Assembly: GCA_965223435.1 (NCBI GenBank)
Contig: CBDCWQ010000001.1
Coordinates: 1 to 64,000, forward strand
Origin: CBDCWQ01 sp965223435
GTDB taxonomy: Bacteria; Myxococcota; Kuafuiibacteriia; Kuafuiibacteriales; Kuafuiibacteriaceae
Direction of reading: 5' to 3'
Length of the DNA stretch: 64,000 bases
Shown: positions 22,101-28,943 of the stretch, piece by piece
How positions within the stretch are numbered: position 1 is the first letter of the stretch
Layout of the letters: each line of letters opens with the position of its first letter
Program-made: the position numbers and the translations under genes
Notes under the pieces: generated by a model
What the model was told of the DNA's origin: nothing
Database searches by the model: none
What the model saw: the letters and a program-made list of their open reading frames with translations, nothing else

Positions 22101-25100
22101 CTTCGGTATCGTCAACCCACTTCTGTCGCGACCGCTCTGGGTCCTCGGCACCAGGCCCGACCTCTTGTCGAAGAGGGCGTTGGGCTATCTGAATCTGATC
22201 GTCCTCGTGCCACCGGCCTTCGTACAGATACTGGTGCTGGAAACCCAACTTGGGCCACAAGAGTTCATCTTTGGGTTCATAGGCGTGTTTCCACGTGCTC
22301 CGCCAGCCAACCACCAGCTTGGTGGGAACGAGACGTTGCACAACCACGTCACTGTACACGGGCTTTTTGGCCATCGCGGCCCAGGCCGGATTGGGGACCG
22401 GGAGGCTATCCCACATCCGATGCCGACGCGCGACGATGTTCACGTTCTTGTGGTCGACAAACAGTGAGGGCTCCACCATGAAGCTCTCTTCGGTTCGGTA
22501 TAGATAAGGACCCAGCGGCCGGTCGCCATCGGCCGGATTCGGCTCGTCACTCAGAACGTAGGATTCGGGACACCAACAATCTTCGCAAGCACAACCCGTA
22601 TCCTTGTGAGGTTGATACTGCGCTTTGTACTTCACGAGCTCGGTCGCGGCCGAGCGCTTCTTGACGTCGAATACACTCGACGCGGAACCCTCGAGGTCTT
22701 GAAGATAGTACACCTTGCCCGACTCGCCCCACACCATGTGGTGATGACCGGCCCCGTCGTACCCCATGGACAAACCCCGCTTCCAAGCCCCATTCTCCCG
22801 AAGCGTCTTTGGGGCCCCAAACGACCGACCACCGTCCGCGCTCCTTGCCACCCACAATCGACTGAGGCCATCGGCGCCTTCGTATGACGTCCAGGCCAAC
22901 GCCAACAAAACGCCACGCGCAGTCAGGGCCAAGTCCCCCACGTAGGCCCCCGCCTCGAGCTCTCCGATGACCAAGGGCGGGTTAAAAGTGCCTGGCTTCC
23001 CCGCCTCGCTGCTCTGCATGTAGCGGACCTGCTGCGGGCCGCCCGAGCCGGCCCCGGCCACAAAGGCCACATGGGCGTAGGTCTTCCCAGAAAAGTGCGA
23101 CAAGGCAGTCTTCGGCTGTTCTTGGGACTCGACCCCAGCCCTGAGGACCGAGGGGGATTCAAAAGCTCCGGGCGCCGTGGGCGGCGCCAAAGAGGCGGGC
23201 TTCAATCGGACCATTTCGGTGGGAATCGAAGCCAGGACGGTCCCCGCCGCGTTCCCGATCACCGCGCGGACTTGATACGTATACCCAAGATCCGTCGCCA
23301 GCACCTGTTCTTCATATCGGTGCCCAGAAACTTGCGAGACTTCAACCCCATCGCGGTACACGCGATAAGACAGCGCCGCCCCCGGGGGAATACGGTTGCC
23401 GTCTTCAAACAAAGTCGGCGCCTTCCACCAAAGAGCAACCCTAGAGCCCGACGATGTCCCCCCCAAGGCCCTTGGGGCACTTGGACGCTTCAGCCCATCC
23501 ATGTCCATCTGGCGGGTGACCACGACGGTTTTTGAGCCTACATTTCCCGCCCGATCGAATGCACGCACCACGAACCGATTCTCGCCCTCGTGCACCGGCA
23601 CGCGCATTTCAAAAAATCCGTGCGACAAAAGAAGTGGTGTCTTGAACCCCGACTCGTTCTGAAGCTCGAGCGCTCGGAGATATTTTTCGGACACCGCGCC
23701 CCGAAGAACAAAGGACGCTTCGTAGGTGGTCGGCCTCTTCCCATGAGACAACAATATTTCGGGCGCGTGTTGATCCAGAACAAAGTCGACAGACGCAGCG
23801 CTTTCGTTGAATGCCACATCACGGGCCACGATACGCACCGTTGTCAACGGTTCGAACAGACGTAGGGTATGAGAATACAAAGCGCCATCGGCCGCAACCG
23901 ACAAGCCGTTCAAGCTTACATCCCAAAGGTTTTTGTCGGTGACCAAAGCCTCCACAGTGACCGAAGGCGAAGAGGTGTAGACCGGCGTGATGGTCGGCGA
24001 ACGCAAGAGAATATTCGGCGGTTCGGAATCTGAAGACTTTTCAAAGGGTGCCGCATGCATGAGGGAGGAATCCACGAAGGACAAATCCACCTCGGGACGC
24101 GACGCTGGCTCCTTGGGCCAGGCCCCCGTGACCGACACCCTGCCCTCGTCGTCCACAAAGAGACCCAATGCCTCTCGACTTTCTTGCCCCAAACGATCCC
24201 AAGCCCGAACCTCGAAGCGTGAAAGGCCACGCGCCAGGGCGCCAACGGGCCAACTTCGCTCAAACGTGGGCACCGGACCCAAGTCCTCACCCTGAAACGA
24301 CACCCCCTCGAGGGACAGATCGGATACGGCAACCGAGACCTCGATGGTGCTTTCCCGCAGCCCTCGCGAAGACTCGTGCACCGAAAGCGATATTTTCGGC
24401 GGGTCGGGATCATGGACGATGGTTTTGCGGACCGATTGGCGAAGCCCTTGCTGGTTGACCGCGGTGATGTCCACTTGGTTCTCACCGGGGCGAAGAGAAA
24501 CAAACTCCAAAAAGCTTCCAGCCGTCTTGGACACCCTTACGCCATTGATGAACAAACCCAAAAACGCGTCACCGGAAGCTTCACCCCCCAGTGTCGCCCA
24601 GGAAGACGCGCTATGGACCACATCGCGCGCAGGCTCGAGCACCACAAGGGTCGGTGGAAGTGAATCGGCGCCAAACTCAACCTCATCAGCCCCAGTCCGC
24701 AGAACATCGACCGGCCCGGTGGTCTCAGACCGAGCCACTGTGGCCCCAGAGGGGTCCCGTTGAACCCAGTAACCGAGGCCCGGGAGAAACCACTCGCCCA
24801 CCCGCATGCGCTCGAAAAGCTGCCCGCTGGCATTCCAGCGAAGCGCGTCGATCAACTGCAAGTCTTTGTACTCTACACGTTCGGCGACGCTGAAAAAGGA
24901 CCACTCGGACGCCGGTGAAGCCTCCGGAGCCGGGATTCGCTGGCCTTCGAGTACGATCTTCCGAGCGTTCAAAGACCACACCCAATAACCCTTATGGGGA
25001 GATACAGTGGCAACAGGAAGCGTTTCCTGGGCGCTTGCCGCCTTCGTGGAGGGCCGCAGGAATGGCGTGCCGGTTACACCCCACACCTCAAGCCCATTCG

Positions 25101-25464
25101 CGGCCAAAACCCCCCAGTGATCGTCACTCGGCGCAAACGGAAAACTGACGAGATTCCATCCGCTGTGGATCGAAACCTCAAGCGGGCGCGACGGGCGAAC
25201 CTCGCCAAAAACGCGCCCAGGGACCCACAACGCCGCCAAAAGCCCAACACCCAGAAGCAGTGAGGCTAAACCGCCCACCCGGGAAGAAGTGATTCTAATA
25301 CATCCGCCAATACCCACGATTTCGAGCCCCCCAAGCAATACGCCCATCATTCGCCACCGACATCTACCAACCCGCGTCAATCGCCGCCGCAGCATCGGGT
25401 TAAGATCCCCAAAAACGCGAACCACGCGGACAGCAGGAAGCGTAGTAGTTCGCCACCACCGCAC
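10654..25464 (-). CDS. Giant secreted multidomain protein (about 4,900 residues) with C-terminal tandem modules
   Basis: One uninterrupted frame of 4,936 codons. The true start may be GTG 25464, ATG 25395 or ATG 25350. All keep a hydrophobic export segment (LASLLLGVGLLAALW) before GEVRPS. In order: a SGWNLVSFPFAP surface-protein motif (near residue 95); several Ig/cadherin-like beta domains (about 250-650); a fibronectin type III domain (near 660-760); sialidase/BNR-like Asp boxes (SADGGRSF near 885, SDDGGAHW near 1185); a long helical region from about 1500 to 2500 resembling alpha/alpha-toroid glycan enzymes; further mixed regions; and four related C-terminal modules from about 3335 to the end. 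An acidic Glu/Ser/Thr linker lies at about 4468-4575. I see no complete catalytic motif. It is probably a cell-surface or secreted protein. It is monocistronic, with lipoproteins on the opposite strand downstream. Confidence 0.85.
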   Translation of the reverse strand: MRWWRTTTLPAVRVVRVFGDLNPMLRRRLTRVGRCRWRMMGVLLGGLEIVGIGGCIRITSSRVGGLASLLLGVGLLAALWVPGRVFGEVRPSRPLEVSIHSGWNLVSFPFAPSDDHWGVLAANGLEVWGVTGTPFLRPSTKAASAQETLPVATVSPHKGYWVWSLNARKIVLEGQRIPAPEASPASEWSFFSVAERVEYKDLQLIDALRWNASGQLFERMRVGEWFLPGLGYWVQRDPSGATVARSETTGPVDVLRTGADEVEFGADSLPPTLVVLEPARDVVHSASSWATLGGEASGDAFLGLFINGVRVSKTAGSFLEFVSLRPGENQVDITAVNQQGLRQSVRKTIVHDPDPPKISLSVHESSRGLRESTIEVSVAVSDLSLEGVSFQGEDLGPVPTFERSWPVGALARGLSRFEVRAWDRLGQESREALGLFVDDEGRVSVTGAWPKEPASRPEVDLSFVDSSLMHAAPFEKSSDSEPPNILLRSPTITPVYTSSPSVTVEALVTDKNLWDVSLNGLSVAADGALYSHTLRLFEPLTTVRIVARDVAFNESAASVDFVLDQHAPEILLSHGKRPTTYEASFVLRGAVSEKYLRALELQNESGFKTPLLLSHGFFEMRVPVHEGENRFVVRAFDRAGNVGSKTVVVTRQMDMDGLKRPSAPRALGGTSSGSRVALWWKAPTLFEDGNRIPPGAALSYRVYRDGVEVSQVSGHRYEEQVLATDLGYTYQVRAVIGNAAGTVLASIPTEMVRLKPASLAPPTAPGAFESPSVLRAGVESQEQPKTALSHFSGKTYAHVAFVAGAGSGGPQQVRYMQSSEAGKPGTFNPPLVIGELEAGAYVGDLALTARGVLLALAWTSYEGADGLSRLWVARSADGGRSFGAPKTLRENGAWKRGLSMGYDGAGHHHMVWGESGKVYYLQDLEGSASSVFDVKKRSAATELVKYKAQYQPHKDTGCACEDCWCPESYVLSDEPNPADGDRPLGPYLYRTEESFMVEPSLFVDHKNVNIVARRHRMWDSLPVPNPAWAAMAKKPVYSDVVVQRLVPTKLVVGWRSTWKHAYEPKDELLWPKLGFQHQYLYEGRWHEDDQIQIAQRPLRQEVGPGAEDPERSRQKWVDDTEANWRISVVFSDFPAEFSERPSHPQVRSVFGESMVASFEKGPSSNPNQSVPNTVYVSYSDDGGAHWSPATPVGEGYVPQLAVASTGETNIVFYQPGPDPDSGTVRLVGKDEGRSFSSPHTLNVHPPRPVHWNSHGLDADALPGAPSLSASEELFFAAWVRRGVEGLRPDQVVTTRASRVSTLSHLSMVVSKPRQTQKNTSVQVTAENKFHMRVQSEGVVALSRHVAGSTVRPGATGVGASSEVLFDADRSKNGALRPGPMPTPEPVSLSLSQGMGQVVMANDWGGLALAERAPGSQDVVLSAAFSEAGDAAFFESQASLVPGNTSGNYYRALDARDRLLRTAVDESTGEVFYYQVEYQPTEAADKEAEEDGLSLDQSLFEGADYRDARHLAGFDRVWAYTQGIALSQFSRSAGDYGEEARGIATYLCRHAVKDTHGDKILGWPFSWNTKGDDWRDARLVTGANAWVIQGLGVFIQSDAYRRASSSDRARLKSCYLNALSGLQDHRRRLAVPDVGMGSLMTAGWTTQGLVNVAAPHRLSGVSSMFKDLAGSYRFSYYSMLDAIGYEVFSPTALRVCVDGPGLDCTALSPAHPAWQDYALEDEAAWNALKLRTKSSNVVTEHNLDVLSVLNHALRHRDALGPSGTALGPWVQALESWRNELRDGIFYLLWDDTGWRLEFEEVLTAFEQEPQTQTLTEAQSVRRLARVEGLEEALVSDSLGRVITGGVLGDSDGHGFRQSPHAAIDNCSWLSLSVDYETLSSGGSRGSSVYTERLGKCLEYTILQYAKDLSFGDEGCVAEVSSCPPKRTYYGTHYFQNAFKDPYIEPSELQESSYHLEATMGLILGLFRFAHAHPEHPKSEFFSGQAQMLWAGAQAFVRDHGFVYSSQRIQDLSARLVSSTAIVWFLDVYEYLDARDNALDWPLKAYDSTAKAAGEGRAVVQDALSTLKSSVDGRFVTSGSTRRGGLLYTLLADQALSVVVLSNRGDEAGARALVDGLVSMLGSGHAVLKETGSPVDGGRDSLEAELFGYYALAWFLHRFPSNADRSALTRLLETDLLPLLAENVVRDEGPLRGLIPVPQDPSVARLEDNIMAYFVASLAGNVVTSISGSDAGPDVGSAFSWHEDVFSERLIDLCGLETGDTPARWVGQWGVDRSAVDGWRALAPCSLFAFSIGASDRALLLFEMAQALPSAEDAYARAQPAAPALDELLSSGSASSSQLGVWETHAVSLAAHYGSLVRRALSSIDPRQDEIARAQGFFGVPSSGRLSGALSTLLLDAPRGVWGAHGGSLTESPFLVATEKLSGDGLGRAKRALADRFLDTVLALLASDFRARRFDALVLELVSLQRAHDHLFRVDAPDSHEERLLFMQNELVRGMCEEGHLVHHGSISLVGALGFECETAMIMFERLFQARGSLGGDPWTVISTRDHRGDSWSSVLDAVLEAGLGLSSEVASAGIHLGNDGGLRGPVPSGYGYLARQQALDIDAERSIIEMREALRRRLSASLADGLAAAGPDTPIFFHLGAVDPIQAFHSASPDYWKRSARELRFARSIGVRHRVRFMLRGASHAAPAFPLGSAEAKNVRQLRQWINRYADGDLGVLAENAGVESVHLGAWLTSMHRMLRTGVMPVSQVDALLAGLGFDGDAGQGWKEAFALDTRPLSGLWTVAGLRAKALGRGERSGWLTNAFGDGGGTPIGPVHDESEDIGWVGTKRLLGVSEKMDVMITPLVADHGDYAVLRGRPQCLFQIENRGAPEARYEVRIDGEGFGEEVVLAGVDPVWGTGEIRSIEVCGFGPEGLGEEAEVEVNNTVTGESFWFRLPVKRASGCHSGEQLSTEDASDMLKTEEWKLLSYRSMECGDGLMLQPVAVGTLGLEQARPHVLSVLQTLRGVRSAKQLLRTTQKIQGSQSAGLSAEQVWGIVAGAVGASSFEQLSQEWNADVRSLLWKGLRIFDRTPLGSWEPVGWVSAWEVFAETEAVVRSLPIYGRNAAGDWEIVSHFADSQIYGLVQPSVYSGPRLPILDPAVPVFGHDVTSKMAVMRYVGRLDVNLSAQSKAVSGSVSPVEDFLSERGVLPAWLDEFPPEFRYPIYFMLFVAPELGEGGAQSTKQLSHSRPGIYRFSGDEGQFENIRFQKQRSLPIEFQYPGYRWALWPGTDWHLYGPPDEVDMFLSAAAYTGAAKNGNGKKGTDAKKGVSKKTKTPPPVLRPATELVSVPQLEAFGGRLADLGARLQAHGPAYAFSHNIVDLMGVLDAVLTRWVGAGAAPEAQEEPSFDVRLAALKTHTKAVQLEIEGNTLQIDGEESLSDAQEALGALLDATQNHALGRSVVPMPRRSQVALGAFLRSPTAMVYESTGGQYAVFQDEADHKPKNGEFLHAITFFDPVASFSDVDAFVQSTALPHWVPKTQTTHFEVIGGAWRREYTAKGEWVGKTTFFVEEELVEMEAKGSLQGVSWVPLLAKLLEVPNDVRPEDVIAYAGPKALTPKEIRALPLKSTVSDDPSVRAYKISLLGGGLHVVVPSRATFVFDIDNYSFDGATTTTGQRESARAVALKYLPKDQREPWFLDDGSKITFHTQGGKEVSPKETSESESSRTPANVWATVSSGPFRQLRERLTNVQLRLRSNQDMYGQWPDAAQQILAMELGLLRFRKKAGPRQKVRDMAQYEAASTAVLAELSLVLKELSSGGTEVHQAWTAFPELETLLDTFLDLTAGGVLYRGPNLGGVGNTWAQTSRAHAVVVRFRNEENIGVYPIHGEVNAPSGTWDVALVHYHGTTLADFSDVDRWVQEVLLPRWAPAAGASHFLVVGDGWSREYVDGELWRRFSPLGVYVRGVVQFAPWLEPKLKQRVAEALDVDVDEIAYAGKKSFGTNPLLRMATLERKELFEFILPIGVRTKGSLVVSPEAAPRLAESLMTYTFYGAATHKKGQESASSEKALVAMGKTLVPKGQDEKWFVASSQRKTYHGGNLQALQETTKKYIEGLSESRKKELGPIGLEVLTRFPGTTDMITASKDAFGIPQLRELAGSSAMHPRQFHVVFVPDGGYHVVLPTRSAAVSVSRFKEYRYLGFVSSTEIGSWGVSNEVARIRRLIPDGQTEPWFIVAPGLNPPYQYDARGQRLKKDLAIPRFLLQSKAPIPFKAFLDVARHWETVYGYSAELGYVVFGENNRTALDALMRHDHRVIMYYSISYDGSYPATAFARLNTQDYVFVAHRKELSSESSVLNPDLVVQARAASKKMPLVGTREDLQRAEELGYVNIHFPGLVLDTPEDFDLLDSDLPVAEIFHPHAWWETWLKDWFKTHPKTKGIELLELQLRVRGGVPWLARLDTSQGTVFLGWNSTLSPRDVADIELRDALRREGLVDEIDPERESQTPESDGGPSNVLENIEEELTESESNPPKAHDFETSHVEASDKTEEGGEETMVSEGTVENGAKAEEVTESEVEPDGKGSGNKGEIVEEEKPIVDPISEELAKKIGPLGVEVLERFPGRGVINTASNTEITPEALVGIAVKDEVSLHLIRIHDGGFYVAIPWQDPIRLVDAFRRFSSFTYLGIASHSQAGFGTTKDTSLLNSAKKRIPVGQVESFFVAAPGLLPPKWYQPGGERIPDEPGVVRFILQSDTAIPMDRAPSHAPESAYVWSAKYAYVVLPLETRKMWDEVLRYDYRVLRYWSGEANGFVPKSAFKRLKHQSYVFVAHRGDRNETVIRVHDNRGHEKADPRFVKEDRWGVHAHVAFPGLVLKGARATGIQDADVPTADDFRTQDAWQAWLLEWLERQAKRQDFELTGPLEVRVRGGVPIVAQIATNKGTLSLGWNTGLHDDEVARKSLLESLF
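13180..15460 (-). repeat. First pair of duplicated modules (A, B) in the giant protein
   Basis: Two diverged copies of about 360-380 residues. Matching landmarks: FSDVDAFVQSTALPHWVP against FSDVDRWVQEVLLPRWAP; THFEVIGGAWRREY against SHFLVVGDGWSREY; DVIAYAGPKAL against DEIAYAGKKSFG; YSFDGATTTTGQ against YTFYGAATHKKGQ; and LPKDQREPWF against VPKGQDEKWF. The order of landmarks is the same in both copies. The family is not recognised. Confidence 0.8.
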
Positions 25465-26077
25465 TAGGTGTCAACCCGATTGTGCGGGCAATTCTGGTGC
25501 AACCATCCCTGACACCAACAGACGCAATAAAGACTGACCAGCCCCCGACTCGATCGCGTGATCTATGGATGGATCACCTGATTTGGGCGTGCGCCGAGGG
25601 ACCAGTTGGAGCCAGAGGCGTCCAGGACCTGAACCATGCCACGGGTTATTACCCATTTTCCAACGGCTCCAAACCATTCCGATCCGAGGTCAAACCCTCG
25701 CGTCCGCTACCCAGAAGACGCTCACACACACGCGCGCCGGAGGCACATGGATGACGCAGCCCAATGGGAATCACCAAGAGCCCCAATTCAGCCGGTGGAC
25801 ATTCCGGGCCAAAAACAACGCCAACCTCCAGGACACCACGCTGGCCGGCCCGGCTCGAAGAAGCATCCCTCAATCCATCACAGATGCGTCCCCGACAGAA
25901 TCGCTTTCGTTCATGGCATCAAGGCGGACTAAGCTTGGAGCACCTCCGCGAGAGTTCTGGCGCCGCGCACGTTTAGACTCACTCAATATCATTGGTGGCG
26001 GCGATCACATTCGCAATCAAAATTGACCAAATCAACAACTACGCAAGACACTCTTCACACATGGAGGTCTGCAAACA
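25465..26077. other. Divergent intergenic region
   Basis: A 613-base gap between the start of the giant gene (minus) and the barrel gene (plus); it must hold both promoters. GGAGG sits nine bases before the ATG at 26078. Several overlapping open frames on both strands have no recognisable features. I cannot pick promoter boxes with confidence. Confidence 0.45.
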
Positions 26078-26617
26078 ATGAAAAACATCTTTACAATCGG
26101 ACTTATTGGACTCGCTATGGGGGCTACCTCAAGCGCCTTTGCCAGCAATGAAACGCGCACCGCTCAAAACTCCATCTACGTCGAAGGACTCGGGGCGGGC
26201 CTCGCATACTCGGTCAACTATGAGCGCCTCCTGACAAACGACCTCGGTGTGCGACTTGGGTTCAGCTATCTGTCGCTGTCAGCCAGCGTAGGAGACAGCA
26301 GTGCAGATGCGACTTTTATCACCGTACCCCTTACTGCCAGCTATCTCGGAATCAGCTCTGGAAGCCATGCGCTCGAACTTGGAGGGGGTATGACAATAGG
26401 GTACGCATCCGGTTCGGCCAGCCACTTTGGTGTCGAATCCACGGGGGCGGGTATGGTGCCTATTGGCACCGCGATGGTGGGATATCGATTTCAGCCGAGG
26501 AACGGCGGCTTCCAGTTTCGCGTAGGGGCGCAGGCCTTCATCGGAGATGGGCTCGGTGATTTGGGTGGTTTTGGCTTCGCACCGTGGGCCTATCTGAGTC
26601 TTGGCGCGACCTTTTGA
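26078..26617 (+). CDS. Small outer-membrane beta-barrel-like protein
   Basis: A 179-residue protein with a clear Sec signal peptide (FTIGLIGLAMGATSSAFA, cleavage before SNET). The ATG is preceded by GGAGG at nine bases. The mature part is made of alternating hydrophobic beta strands with Gly/Ser turns (YVEGLGAGLAYSVNYERL, GVRLGFSYLSLSA). It ends in LSLGATF, the terminal Phe being the usual BAM-complex signal of outer-membrane barrels. Eight strands are plausible for this length. The role is unknown; it could be a small porin-like or surface-adapter barrel. It is divergent from the giant secreted protein, which makes a functional link possible but unproven. Confidence 0.75.
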   Translation: MKNIFTIGLIGLAMGATSSAFASNETRTAQNSIYVEGLGAGLAYSVNYERLLTNDLGVRLGFSYLSLSASVGDSSADATFITVPLTASYLGISSGSHALELGGGMTIGYASGSASHFGVESTGAGMVPIGTAMVGYRFQPRNGGFQFRVGAQAFIGDGLGDLGGFGFAPWAYLSLGATF

Positions 26618-26640
26618 TCCATCCAAGCGTGGCACTCAAG

Positions 26641-27327
26641 CTATACGGAAATCGAACGGCCGCGTCCGGAGCCCATCCGGCCCGGGAGCACGGGGGGGTC
26701 TTCACACAAGGTCGATAACTTGGGCGCAACATCGTGGTCATCGCGCGCAAACTCGACCCCAAAACCGCGGTCCGCCATGAAGGCGACCCGAGCCCTGAGC
26801 TCTACAACGTGACCCGCGACCTGCATCTCCATGATGACCAGAGCGCCTTCAGAAACCGACTGTTCGGTCACAACAAAACCCCCGGCCCGGGCGACGTCGA
26901 CCAGGTGACCTTGAGCCATAACCTCTGACTGGCCATGGACCGGACGGACTTTCACCGCAATGCCTCCGTGCTGGCGCCCGTACTGTCGTTGCTCGTGCAA
27001 CGTCGAAAACAAGAGCTCAGACAGCGCAAACGCAACACAAAGTACACTGGAATCCGCATCCACAACCCGAGCTGCCCCTGCCGCCTCAAAAGCACGCACG
27101 TCGCGATCACGAAGGCGACGCCGCGTCACAACCAACATCGGCCGACCGGGCTTCGCGCGCGGCAGATCGTCGGGCGCTTGCGCCTCAACGACGATGAGGT
27201 CGCAGCGACTGCTGTCACCCGCGACCCCGTGCCCCTGCGCCACCGCCAAGGCGCCCACCACCGACGCGGCCCGATCTCCGCGGACCCGCACCTGCTTCTG
27301 ATCCAGTCGAGGCTTCGGACCGCTCAT
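26641..27327 (-). CDS. PilZ-like domain protein with degenerate receiver-like N-terminus
   Basis: A 228-residue cytoplasmic protein. The N-terminal half (LIVVEAQAPDD, PMLVVTRRRL, GAARVVDAD) has the alternating beta/alpha pattern of a response-regulator receiver but lacks a clear phospho-acceptor site. The C-terminal half (KVRPVHGQSE, ARAGGFVVTEQSVSEGALV, GFGVEFA) matches the beta-barrel pattern of PilZ domains, which bind cyclic di-GMP. The canonical RxxxR and (D/N)xSxxG residues are not clearly conserved, so it may not bind the nucleotide. It is divergent from the ABC exporter operon (102-bp gap). The assignment is moderate. Confidence 0.55.
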   Translation of the reverse strand: MSGPKPRLDQKQVRVRGDRAASVVGALAVAQGHGVAGDSSRCDLIVVEAQAPDDLPRAKPGRPMLVVTRRRLRDRDVRAFEAAGAARVVDADSSVLCVAFALSELLFSTLHEQRQYGRQHGGIAVKVRPVHGQSEVMAQGHLVDVARAGGFVVTEQSVSEGALVIMEMQVAGHVVELRARVAFMADRGFGVEFARDDHDVAPKLSTLCEDPPVLPGRMGSGRGRSISV

Positions 27328-27429
27328 ACCTTAGGCTATACCACATCGGCGATGGCTTGACATGCTCGTGAATTCACTCGTAACGGCATAACCGCACGCT
27401 GCGGAGGATCTCCGGCGCCGTCCCAAGCC

Positions 27430-28146
27430 ATGATTGAGGTCCGAGGGCTCACCAAACGCTACGGCGAGCACATCGCGGTAGAAAACCTAGGTTTTCAGGT
27501 CAATGAGGGCGAGATTGTGGGTTTTTTGGGTCCCAATGGCGCCGGTAAGACCACCACCATGCGCATCCTCGCAGGCTACATGCCGGCCACGCAGGGGACC
27601 GCCAAAATCCGCGGAGTTGATGTCTTCGACGATCCCATCACCGCCAAACGCATGATCGGGTACCTCCCTGAAATCCCTCCCCTCTACCTCAGTATGACCG
27701 TGAGGGAGTACCTCGTGTTTGTGGCCCGCATCAAAGGCGTGACCAAGCGAAACATGACCCCAGAGATCGACCGTGTCAGTGCACTGACGGGCATCACCCA
27801 CATGCACAACCGCTTGGTCCGAAACGTCTCTAAGGGATACAAGCAGCGCGTAGGCCTGGCCCAGGCCCTTCTCAAAAGCCCCGACCTCCTCATCCTCGAC
27901 GAGCCCACCGTGGGCCTGGACCCGATTCAAATTGAACAGGTCAGAAACAGCATCGTCGAGCTCGGCAAATCTGGACGGCACACCATTGTTTTGTCGACAC
28001 ACATCCTGAGCGAAGTACGGGCGACCTGCGAGCGGATCATCATGATCGCACGCGGTCAAATCGTAGCCGATGCAAACCTGGAGGAGCTCGAGCGCGAGCA
28101 CAACGCATCGCTGGAAGAAATCTTTGTCAAGCTCGCGGTCAGGTAA
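27430..28146 (+). CDS. ABC transporter ATP-binding protein (GldA-like)
   Basis: A 238-residue ABC ATPase. Walker A is GPNGAGKTT (near residue 36), the signature region is VSKGYKQRVGLAQAL (near 135), Walker B is LLILDEPTVGLDP (near 152), and the H-loop is LSTHILSEV. It has the typical arrangement of ABC-2 type exporter ATPases such as GldA. The stop is two bases before the ATG of the permease, so translation is probably coupled. It is the first gene of an operon with the permease, a GldG-like protein, a DUF4340-like protein and possibly Sir2. In Bacteroidetes the GldAFG set is needed for gliding; here the cargo is unknown. Confidence 0.92.
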   Translation: MIEVRGLTKRYGEHIAVENLGFQVNEGEIVGFLGPNGAGKTTTMRILAGYMPATQGTAKIRGVDVFDDPITAKRMIGYLPEIPPLYLSMTVREYLVFVARIKGVTKRNMTPEIDRVSALTGITHMHNRLVRNVSKGYKQRVGLAQALLKSPDLLILDEPTVGLDPIQIEQVRNSIVELGKSGRHTIVLSTHILSEVRATCERIIMIARGQIVADANLEELEREHNASLEEIFVKLAVR

Positions 28147-28148
28147 CC

Positions 28149-28943
28149 ATGCACAATACCATCGCCATCGCCAAAAAAGAGCTCAACGTCTACTTCACCA
28201 CCTTGGTAGGGTACAGTGGTTTTGGTGCTTTTGCGTTCTTGATGGGGCTGCTGTTCATCACGTCTTTGAACAAGTTTCAGCAATACACGCAGTACTATCT
28301 CGCACAGCAAAAGCCTGAACTCCTTGAAAGGCTTAACTTCAACGACCTCATCATCACGCCCATGCTTTCGACCGGGCTTTGGATGTTTCTTTTTTTTGTG
28401 CCCTTTCTCACCATGCGCCTCTTCGCCGAAGAAAAGTCCAACCGCACTTTCGAGCTCCTCATGACGACACCGATCACCTCTATGGAGATCGTGCTCGGGA
28501 AGTTCTTAGGTGTGAGCTTCATGATCGCAGTCATGACCGTGATTCCGCTGATTTTTCCGCTGATCCTTCATGCTTATGGCTCAGGCACCGGCCCCGATAG
28601 CGGTGTAGAATGGACTCCCATTTTCTGCGGAAGTTTTTCGCTCTTCCTGTTGGGCCTTACGTTTTCGGCCCTGGGCCTTTTTGTCTCCGCCTTCAGCGAA
28701 TCACAAATCGGGGCTGCCCTACTCACCTTTGCTCTCCTCCTTTTCTGTTTTCTTCTACCCACAATTGCAACACGAATCGAAGGTGATTGGAGAACCATCG
28801 TAGAATACGTGACCCCCGTTACTCACGTTGCCCGAGGCCTTCAAGGCCGCTTTCATATCCGCGATCTGATCTATTTTGTAAGTACCACCGCACTTGTTCT
28901 GTTTTTGACGTTCCGTGTTGTGGAGTCCCATCGCTGGCGATGA
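28149..28943 (+). CDS. ABC-2 type transporter permease (GldF-like)
   Basis: A 264-residue integral membrane protein with about six hydrophobic helices, such as GYSGFGAFAFLMGLLFITSL, MIAVMTVIPLIFPLIL and LTFALLLFCFLLPTIA. It contains the ABC-2 hallmark segment RLFAEEKSNRTFELLMTTPI between helices two and three. It begins two bases after the ATPase and its stop overlaps the next start in an ATGA, so the genes are tightly coupled. It forms the membrane channel of the exporter with the GldA-like ATPase. Confidence 0.9.
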   Translation: MHNTIAIAKKELNVYFTTLVGYSGFGAFAFLMGLLFITSLNKFQQYTQYYLAQQKPELLERLNFNDLIITPMLSTGLWMFLFFVPFLTMRLFAEEKSNRTFELLMTTPITSMEIVLGKFLGVSFMIAVMTVIPLIFPLILHAYGSGTGPDSGVEWTPIFCGSFSLFLLGLTFSALGLFVSAFSESQIGAALLTFALLLFCFLLPTIATRIEGDWRTIVEYVTPVTHVARGLQGRFHIRDLIYFVSTTALVLFLTFRVVESHRWR

